Assembly: GCA_013139625.1 (NCBI GenBank)
Contig: WTAK01000202.1
Span: 1-15,841 of the forward strand
Direction: 5' to 3'
Source of the DNA: Candidatus Delongbacteria bacterium
Lineage (GTDB): Bacteria > UBA4055
Length of the DNA: 15,841 bases
A program made the translations under genes and the position numbers. Each line of letters begins with the position of its first letter. Within the stretch, counting starts at the first letter, position 1. The notes beneath the pieces are model-generated. The model was not told the DNA's origin. It worked only from the letters and a program-made list of their open reading frames with translations, and made no database searches. Below are positions 7,872 through 14,900 of the stretch, in pieces.

Positions 7872-8396
7872 ATGCCTAACATAGAGTTTATAACAGATAG
7901 AAATATTTACGAGAAGGTCATACAGGATAGTATTCCGCATACACAGAAATTCCTTTGGATCGGTACCAGTGATATGAAAGATCTTTATGTCAAAAAAGCT
8001 AAGAAGATGGTCCCATTTTTAGAGGTTCTATCAGACTTAGTAAAGAAAGGTGTATCAATTAGAATAATTCATGCTAAAGAACCTGGAGAGGCATATAGAC
8101 GGGATTTTGATAAATATCCTTTTTTAATAAAAAATATGGAAATGTTCTTATGTCCGAGAATTCATTTTAAATCAGTGATCATTGATGGAAAGTTTGCCTA
8201 TTCAGGCAGTGCTAACCTGACCGGAGCAGGAATGGGAGCAAAGAGTAAGGATAAAAGAAATTTTGAATCCGGGTTTATTACAGATGATCCTAATATTGTT
8301 GAGCAGGTCATGACACAGTTCGATCATTTATGGATGGGGAAATTCTGTAAAACCTGTAAGAGAAAAGAGTACTGTTTTGAGTATAAAAAATTTTGA
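7872..8396 (+). CDS. single-HKD phospholipase D-like protein (nuclease or phosphodiesterase), 174 aa
   Basis: A member of the PLD superfamily. The HKD motif is complete: His98, Lys100 and Asp105 in HFKSVIIDG, followed by the usual SGSANLTGAG (111-120) and the downstream Glu132 in NFESGFI. One HKD copy and about 170 residues match the Nuc/bacterial nuclease-like branch, which forms the active site by dimerisation. There is no signal peptide, unlike secreted Nuc, so it likely acts in the cytoplasm. The C-terminus adds CKTCKRKEYC (Cys159, 162, 168), possibly a metal-binding knuckle. The substrate could be DNA, RNA or lipid; the sequence does not decide. It is the last gene of the operon, 5 bp after the coiled-coil gene, with a weak AAGAAG ribosome binding site suggesting coupling. 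No terminator is visible after it. Confidence 0.85.
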   Translation: MPNIEFITDRNIYEKVIQDSIPHTQKFLWIGTSDMKDLYVKKAKKMVPFLEVLSDLVKKGVSIRIIHAKEPGEAYRRDFDKYPFLIKNMEMFLCPRIHFKSVIIDGKFAYSGSANLTGAGMGAKSKDKRNFESGFITDDPNIVEQVMTQFDHLWMGKFCKTCKRKEYCFEYKKF

Positions 8397-8418
8397 TACC
8401 CAGTGTTTTAGAAAATAT

Positions 8419-8447
8419 TTGCAATTTACCCAAAGATATATTATATT
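8419..8447 (+). promoter_or_regulatory. sigma70-like promoter of the rpmH cluster
   Basis: TTGCAA at 8419-8424 and TATATT at 8442-8447 are 17 bp apart, a near-consensus pair about 80 bp before the rpmH start. A long AT-rich leader follows. rpmH clusters are usually strongly expressed, which fits. No DnaA-box cluster was seen in the 8397-8527 gap. Confidence 0.55.
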
Positions 8448-8527
8448 CTTCACTCTTGTATTAGTGCGTAAAAAAGCAAGAAAACGGTAGATACGAAAAA
8501 GAATCAAATTAATTTGGAGATAAAAAG

Positions 8528-8680
8528 ATGAAAAGAACATTTCAGCCGTCTAATAGAAAAAGAAGAAATAAGCACGGTTTCAGAGAAAGAATGTCAACTA
8601 AGAACGGCAGAAAAGTACTTGCTCGTAGAAGAAAAGCAGGAAGAAAGAGATTAACTGTTAGTGACGAAATCAGAAGATAA
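8528..8680 (+). CDS. rpmH: 50S ribosomal protein L34
   Basis: This 50-residue, highly basic protein of the large ribosomal subunit begins [19 protein letters not shown] and continues with [22 protein letters not shown], the universal L34 signature. Typical length is 44-52 residues; the short acidic tail SDEIRR is a small lineage-specific extension. TTTGGAGA at 8513-8520 gives the ribosome binding site. It leads the classical rpmH-rnpA-yidD-yidC cluster and is preceded by a good promoter at 8419-8447. rnpA starts 16 bp after its stop. Confidence 0.98.
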   Translation: MKRTFQPSNRKRRNKHGFRERMSTKNGRKVLARRRKAGRKRLTVSDEIRR

Positions 8681-8696
8681 CTAATGGAGATCTTTA

Positions 8697-9101
8697 GTGA
8701 AAGAGAATTCTTTAAATAGGAATCTCATTCTCAAGAATAAGACTGATATCACTCAAATACTTCGGAATGGGACTCGTTTTGAGAATGACTCACTAAGGAT
8801 AATAGTTTTGAAAAGAACTGATGAAAGCAACTTTAAAGTTGCTTTCTTAGTAAGTAAGAAACTAGGAAGAAGGGCTGTTGTTAGGAATAAAATAAAAAGG
8901 TGGATGAGGGAAATATTCAGATGTAACAAAGCTAAACTCCCCAATTCACATCATATAATCTTAACAGCAACCAAAAGATATGATCAGATAAATTTTAAAG
9001 GGCTCAAACAAGATTTAATGGAGATCATCTCAAGTGAAAAGTTTAATAATTACATTGATAAGACTATATCAGAAGCTCATATCCCCAATGAAAAGAAGTA
9101 A
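8697..9101 (+). CDS. rnpA: ribonuclease P protein component
   Basis: The protein subunit of RNase P, which with the catalytic RNA removes the 5' leader of precursor tRNAs. At 134 residues it is near the usual 110-130. The conserved basic block is at residues 54-72: KKLGRRAVVRNKIKRWMRE, containing the RNR-type motif that contacts the RNA. The N-terminal strand with the F.S/LRI pattern (ENDSLRIIVL) is also typical. The start is GTG at 8697, supported by TGGAGA at 8685-8690. The last 68 bp overlap the start of yidD in another frame, a common arrangement in this cluster that couples their translation. Confidence 0.95.
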   Translation: MKENSLNRNLILKNKTDITQILRNGTRFENDSLRIIVLKRTDESNFKVAFLVSKKLGRRAVVRNKIKRWMREIFRCNKAKLPNSHHIILTATKRYDQINFKGLKQDLMEIISSEKFNNYIDKTISEAHIPNEKK

Positions 9102-9288
9102 ATGTTCTTTTGTTCCTACATGTTCAAATTATGCGGTCGAATCTGTAGAAAATTATGGTGCGATAAAGGGATCAATGTTGAGTGTATGGAGAATTGTAAG
9201 ATGTAATCCTTTTAACAGAGCTTATCATGATCCCCCAACCAATTGGGGCAAAAAACTTCACTTAAAAAAAATCAAACGGAATATTTAA
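9034..9288 (+). CDS. yidD: membrane protein insertion efficiency factor YidD
   Basis: A small protein thought to assist YidC-dependent membrane insertion; the mechanism is not settled. At 84 residues it has typical length. Conserved features are the N-terminal amphipathic helix (LIRLYQKLISP), the core CSFVPTCSNYAVES (Cys24, Cys30), the G....S..RI.RCNPF block (Cys57) and a following DPP. The usual Gly-Gly-x-Asp-Pro is altered here to NRAYHDPP. The start is GTG at 9034, the only one that gives the family N-terminus, with TGGAGA at 9019-9024. It overlaps rnpA by 68 bp, and its stop overlaps the yidC start by one base (TAATG). Confidence 0.94.
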   Translation: MKSLIITLIRLYQKLISPMKRSKCSFVPTCSNYAVESVENYGAIKGSMLSVWRIVRCNPFNRAYHDPPTNWGKKLHLKKIKRNI

Positions 9289-10976
9289 TGGATAAAAATA
9301 CAAAAGTAGCTTTTTTCTTAATTGCATTAGTCATAATATTATATCCTTACCTTATGCCTAAAAAGCCGGAAGTTATTAAAGAAGAAAAACCATTTCAAGA
9401 TGAAAAAGTATTAGAAGTTATTTCAGAAAACCAAGCTGCAGAACAAATATCCTTAACAGGAACTCTGGTTTCTGAATTGAAGGTAGATTCTTCATCAGTA
9501 GATATTTATACTCAGCCTGCAGAAAAGAATATTACGATTGAAACAGACTTATATAAGGCTGTAGTTTCAACTAACGGTGGAGTTATAAAAAGTTGGAAGA
9601 TCAAAAAATATAAGAATAAAATTGATACAACAAAAATTATTGACCTTATCCATGAAAATACAAAAAATCTTCAGACAGAGATATTCTTAAAGAATGGAAA
9701 TTCACTTACTAATCTACACGCAGAAGTGAATACTGATAATATATTATTGGATGAATCATACAAAAGCGAAGAGTTGAAATTAACGTTTGCTGATAATAAA
9801 GGTCAAACATTATATACCCAGACATATAGATTTTATAATGATAAATATTCATTCGATGTTTCTATTGATACAACACCAATATTCGAAAATATAAAAGAAG
9901 ATGAAGGTATTGCTGTCAGTTGGAAAGAAGGACTAAGTTATACTGAAGTATCCGATAATGGGAAAAATTTAAATAGAGAAGATTTCTACCGTGAAATTTA
10001 TGTTAAGACAAAAGGTGAAGAATATTTAGATTTTGATGATAATGATGATCCTGAGAAAATAACAGGATTAATAGAATGGGGTGCGACCAGGACAAAGTAT
10101 TTTGAAGTTTTTATTTTTGATAAAGAGAATAACTTTGATGCGTTCATAAACTATCCAAGTACGGCTGATAAATCTGAATTATACACAGGAATGGGATTTT
10201 CAGTATTTCTTGATAAGAAGTCTACTCCGGTAAAGAATTTTCATGTTTATCTTGGACCAATGGATAATTCAATCTTAAAATCTTATGACCTTGAGTTTGA
10301 ATCCACTCTGAATTGGGGATGGTCAATAATTAAGCCATTCTCATTGGCAATTTATTACACTCTGACTTTCTTACACAGATATATTAGCAATTACGGAATC
10401 GTGATAATTTTACTATCTCTATTGGTGAACACTCTTGTTCTTCCATTTACATTAAAGAGCTATAAAAGTCAAGCTCAGATGAAAAAGATCCAGCCATATA
10501 TTAAGGACCTCAAGGAAAAATATAAAGGTGATGCACAAAAGCAACAACAAGAAACAATGGCGCTTTATAAGAAACATGGAGTTAATCCTTTTGGATCATG
10601 TTTGCCAACTTTGATACCAATGCCGATTCTTTATGGAATGTTCATAGTGTTTGGTGCTACTATCGAATTCAGAGGTGCGGAATTCATGTGGTGGATAACT
10701 GACTTGTCTTTACCTGAAATAATGTTCACATTACCTTTCTCAATACCTATGTATGGAGCAAATGTTGGATTACTACCGATCTTAATGGCAGTTACAATGT
10801 TCATGCAGATGAAAGATACAATGGGTGCTGATCCTAATCAGAAGATGATGAAATATTTCATGCCAATTTTCTTGTTGGTGTTATTTAATAATTTCGCATC
10901 TGGATTGATATTGTATTATACTATTGGTAACGTGTTTAGAATGGTTCAGCAGAAATTTATTAAGAGTGACAAATAA
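9288..10976 (+). CDS. yidC: membrane protein insertase YidC (Gram-negative type)
   Basis: An inner-membrane insertase that integrates proteins alone or with SecYEG. The chosen ATG at 9288 gives 562 residues, puts TM1 at residues 8-24 (VAFFLIALVIILYPYL) and has AACGGA seven bases upstream. The alternative ATG at 9243 would add 15 residues inside yidD and was not chosen. After TM1 comes a large periplasmic beta domain (about 60-330), the form found in Gram-negatives. The conserved membrane core follows: TM2 near 368-388, the cytoplasmic loop AQMKKIQPYIKDLKEKYKG, the NPFGSCLPTLIPMPILYGMF helix, MFMQMKD and the last TM with SGLILYYTIGN. The conserved groove Arg of E. coli (R366) aligns with Asn381. 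The next gene starts 2 bp after the stop. Confidence 0.95.
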   Translation: MDKNTKVAFFLIALVIILYPYLMPKKPEVIKEEKPFQDEKVLEVISENQAAEQISLTGTLVSELKVDSSSVDIYTQPAEKNITIETDLYKAVVSTNGGVIKSWKIKKYKNKIDTTKIIDLIHENTKNLQTEIFLKNGNSLTNLHAEVNTDNILLDESYKSEELKLTFADNKGQTLYTQTYRFYNDKYSFDVSIDTTPIFENIKEDEGIAVSWKEGLSYTEVSDNGKNLNREDFYREIYVKTKGEEYLDFDDNDDPEKITGLIEWGATRTKYFEVFIFDKENNFDAFINYPSTADKSELYTGMGFSVFLDKKSTPVKNFHVYLGPMDNSILKSYDLEFESTLNWGWSIIKPFSLAIYYTLTFLHRYISNYGIVIILLSLLVNTLVLPFTLKSYKSQAQMKKIQPYIKDLKEKYKGDAQKQQQETMALYKKHGVNPFGSCLPTLIPMPILYGMFIVFGATIEFRGAEFMWWITDLSLPEIMFTLPFSIPMYGANVGLLPILMAVTMFMQMKDTMGADPNQKMMKYFMPIFLLVLFNNFASGLILYYTIGNVFRMVQQKFIKSDK

Positions 10977-10978
10977 AT

Positions 10979-11956
10979 ATGGAATTTGTGGATAAATTAA
11001 ATATTTACAGAGAAAAGATAAACAACTCTTTAGACCAGATTCTTCAAGTGCAAGAACCAAAATTACTCTATGAACCAATGAAATATATTATTGAAATTGG
11101 TGGTAAAAGAATAAGGCCTATGCTTTGTGAGATATTTTATAGAATGTTCAACGGAGAAAAAGATAAAGTTCTTTATCCTGCATTAGCGATAGAGTTACTT
11201 CATAATTTCACTTTAGTCCATGACGACATTATGGATGATGATGATAAGAGAAGAAATAAGCCTACTGTTCACGTAAAATGGGATCTTGCAGTCGGAGTTC
11301 TTGCCGGAGATGGAGGTGTTAGCCTAGCCTACAAAGTTTTGTTGAAAGAAAAATTTGATAGGTCAGATCAAATCATAGATATTTTCACTGAAGGGCTTTT
11401 GGAAGTTTGTGAAGGACAAGGATTTGATAAGGAGTTTGAAACAAGAGTTGATGTTACAGAAAAAGAATATGTAAATATGATAAATAAGAAAACATCGGCA
11501 TTATTAGCAGTTTCAGCAAAGATCGGAGCGGTATGCGCAAATGTTGACAGAGAAACTGTTGAAGTTGCAAATCAATACGGTAGAGCTCTGGGTTTAGCAT
11601 TTCAGATACAAGATGATTATTTAGATATTGCCGGAGATGAGAAACTACTTGGAAAAACTTATGGCAGCGATGTTCAAAAAGGTAAAAAAACTTACCTTTA
11701 CATCAAAGCAAAAGAAAAACTTGCCGGTGAAGATCTGAATAAATTTAATGAGATCATTGAAAAAGAGAATGCTACCCGGGATGAAATATTGAGAGTAAGA
11801 GATATATATGACAGGAACGGTATTCTAGATGAGACGAATACTGAGATAATTAGAAGAATAGATTTAGCCAAAGAAGCAATTGATAAATTATCTAAGAATT
11901 ACGATACACAAGAGTTGAAAGAATTTACAGAATATATGTTAAATAGAAAATTTTAG
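10979..11956 (+). CDS. polyprenyl (trans-isoprenyl) diphosphate synthase
   Basis: Condenses isopentenyl diphosphate with allylic diphosphates to make linear prenyl diphosphates for quinones, undecaprenyl carrier or other lipids. The 325 residues match the family. GGKRIRP is at 41-47, the first Asp-rich motif DDIMD at 82-86 within LVHDDIMDDDDKRR and KPTVH at 94-98. K170/T172 and the second Asp-rich motif QDDYLD (211-216) with GDE.LLGKTYGSD follow. Phe77 at position -5 before the first DD, and the DDxxD spacing, hint at a short product (C15-C20); this is inference, so no symbol is given. The stretch LAGDGGVSLAYK at 109-119 departs from the common GDALL..A. The ribosome binding site is weak (AAGAG at 10962-10966), and the 2-bp gap to yidC implies coupled translation. 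Confidence 0.93.
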   Translation: MEFVDKLNIYREKINNSLDQILQVQEPKLLYEPMKYIIEIGGKRIRPMLCEIFYRMFNGEKDKVLYPALAIELLHNFTLVHDDIMDDDDKRRNKPTVHVKWDLAVGVLAGDGGVSLAYKVLLKEKFDRSDQIIDIFTEGLLEVCEGQGFDKEFETRVDVTEKEYVNMINKKTSALLAVSAKIGAVCANVDRETVEVANQYGRALGLAFQIQDDYLDIAGDEKLLGKTYGSDVQKGKKTYLYIKAKEKLAGEDLNKFNEIIEKENATRDEILRVRDIYDRNGILDETNTEIIRRIDLAKEAIDKLSKNYDTQELKEFTEYMLNRKF

Positions 11957-11973
11957 TAAAAAAAAGGTGTATA

Positions 11974-14900
11974 ATGAGTACTATTGAATTATTGAAAAAA
12001 TTAAAGAAATTTTTACCAAATAATACTGCTAACAAGCTACTGACAGATGACCTTATCTTCCTTGAAGAAGGTGTTGTTAACATTATTAAATTCAATGCAC
12101 TAAATGAATTATTTTCGTTATTAAAAACTAAAGAAAATTTCACCGAACAGTATAAAGAACTTGCAGATGATCTTATCACAAGGTTCTTGACGGTTATTTA
12201 TAAAAACGGTGGAATATTTCTAAAAATAAGTGATAATAAAATAAATGTTCTGTTTACAAAAGAATTATTAAAAAAAGAAAAAGAAGAGATCATATTACAC
12301 TCTGTTAACTGCTCAGTTGAATTGATAAAAGAGTACAATGCATTTGTAAAAGAAGTAAAAAATAAATATGACCTCACCTTTGAAGAACATATTTCATGTG
12401 GTTTGGATTATGGTAAATTTTTAGAGATAATATTTGGTAATGATAAAAGAAAAGAAAGAATAGTTTTAGGTTCAGTTCCTCAAAATGCTGTCGAAAATGC
12501 TTATAAAGGTAGGAATGGCGAAATTTTAGTTTCTCCAAATATGTACAAAAGTGCAAAGCAGCATATTGAATCATGCAGAACAAGGAATTGCTATTGCATA
12601 TCTGAACTAATAACTGATGTTGAAGACCTTTCTTTGCCAACTGATGATTATTTGAATCTAAAGACATCTATAATAAAATCATTTCTCCCAGAATATATCT
12701 ATTCCGGATTAAAAACAGATGTAGATAATAACTTCAGAGAATACAAAGAAGGTTCTATGATAGCTTTAGAATTCTCAGGTATTCATAACCTTGTGGAAGA
12801 GTATATTGAAAAATTCGAAAAATTAGAAGACGAGACTGAAATAAGAGTATTTACGGACAGTTTTTTCTTCGGGTTAAGTAAATTATTTAAAAAAGTATTT
12901 AGATTTGCAGTGAATTTTGATGGTGCAATAAATAAAATTGAATTATCAAAGTATGGAGTTAGGGTTATTATAACATTTTCATTCCCTAAGGTTTTTGAGA
13001 ATGATCATACAAACAAACTGATCTGTGTAGAAGAATTACATAAAGTATCGAAATCATTTAAAAAGTTAAATTATAGAATGATCCATTTCAAAGATGTTAT
13101 GTTCGCATCTATTGTTGGAGCAGAAGAGAGGGCAGGATATTTTATTTCTTCAGAAACAACAGCAAAGATAGATGATATCATAGAAAAGATACCTAATGGA
13201 GAATCTAGAGAAATAGAAGTTCATAAATCAGGGAAAGCTATTATTCCTAAGGCTGCTAAAGTAGAGAAGAAACAAAAGAGAAGTTCAAAAGATGATAACG
13301 ATAAAATTGTACTAAAAGGTTTATTTTCTCATAAAGTTATCGGTAGGAATAAAGAAATCATCAACTTAAATCAATTGCTAAGGAACGGTGGTAAGATCAT
13401 CACTGTTACCGGAAGATATGGTAGTGGAAAGACACGATTGGTTGAAGAGATCGTAAAAAGAATGTCAAATGAGAATTTTCATATTATATATTCTAAAGTT
13501 GAGAATAGAGATAGTATAATAGATTTATTTAAGTACATTATTGATGAAAGCGCAGGTATTACAATATTTGATGAAATATCTACTGTTAAATCTAAACTAG
13601 TTGATTATTTTAAAAATTTACATGTAACTTGTCCTGAAAAAAGCGAAAGAGATCTATTTAGGAAGAAATTATTCATTCTTTATAAGATGATGTACAATAT
13701 TGATATTGAAAAAAGTATTTATGATACATTATCTCCTGAATTACGTTTAAAGAATTTAAAGGAAGCTCTTAGCTTGTTTATAATTGTAAACTATTATTGC
13801 AATATTAAGGACAATCAAGGTGTTATATTTGTTTTCGATGACATCGATAATTTGATGCATGAGGAAAAAGAATTAATACAGTATGTAATCCAGTATAGTA
13901 TTTCTCATCTTGTGGAGATAGGAAATAGAAGGAATAAAAAAGGTGATATTAACAAAATATCATTCATCCTGACTTATCATAAATCAAATACACTGGAATT
14001 CAACAGATTCTTAAAGCCTTTCAAGCAAGAATTGCCACCTTTGAAGAAAGATACAATGAGACTTCTTCTAAAAGAGATGACTTTCGGTAAAAAAATGTCA
14101 TCTGAAGTCGAAAAAGTTCTGTTAAAATTATCTGCGGGAAATCCTTTCTATCTAGAGCAATTTTTTAAATTTGTTTATACAGCAGGTATGATTCTTGAAA
14201 AAGAGAATGAGCTTGAGAAAACAAAGTATTACAAGAAAAAACTTATTCCGACTGATATTGAAGAAATTGTTAAATTAAACCTTGAAAAATTACCGAAACA
14301 GCATTTAGAGATATTACAGGCAGCTTCAGTAATAGGTGTAAAGTTCGACAAGACGATCCTAAAGGAATATTATCCAAGTTTGGAGTTTGCAGACCTTGAA
14401 TTGATAACTCAAAGTAATTTTATCAAGAAGTATCGTACTGAGAATCACTATACTTTCTCACATCCTATCGTAAGTAAAGTATTATATGATTTTGCAAGTG
14501 AATCAAATAAGAAAGAATGGCATAAAGGTGTAGCTATGTTACTTGAAGGTACAAAAGTAACTTCAAAACTTGCCCATCCTAATTGGCTGGGACATCACCA
14601 CCATTTATCAGGTAATGATAAAAAAGCTGCTGAGTATCTTGAAGAAGCATACTTAAGTGCTATGTCGAAAAATTTTATTGAAAAAGCGTTGATCAATCTT
14701 CAGAAGTTAATTACTTACCTTGATACTGGAGAGAGAAAAGATAAATTATTGCTTGAAGAGATCAAAATACTTTATATGATGAAAGAGTATACGAAGGCTC
14801 GTAAAACAGCTTATACATTACTGAAAAGATATGAAAAATCAACGAATTACAAGTTCTATTTTGATATTTTAATGACATTGATAGATCATACGATAGATTA

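Noticed and set aside
7872..8396. Cardiolipin synthase
   Set aside because: Cardiolipin synthases have two HKD motifs and N-terminal membrane segments; this protein has one HKD, 174 residues and no membrane segment.
8397..8527. Replication origin next to rpmH
   Set aside because: oriC often lies near rpmH, but I see no TTATCCACA-like DnaA box cluster and no dnaA in the window; the gap is explained by a promoter and leader.
9243..9287. Upstream ATG for yidC at 9243
   Set aside because: It would add 15 polar residues before the TM1 signal anchor and lie wholly inside yidD. The ATG at 9288 has AACGGA upstream, a TAATG overlap with yidD and the expected YidC N-terminus.
1924..12667. Several open frames of 60-110 codons on the minus strand (for example 1924-2154, 3803-4069, 7431-7769, 12374-12667)
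   Set aside because: They are antisense shadows of well-supported + strand genes, have no ribosome binding sites and encode low-complexity Leu/Ile/His/Ser-rich strings typical of reversed AT-rich codons.
11974..13250. An active adenylate or guanylate cyclase
   Set aside because: The domain outline fits, but key metal-binding Asp positions appear replaced in both copies, so I call it cyclase-like only.
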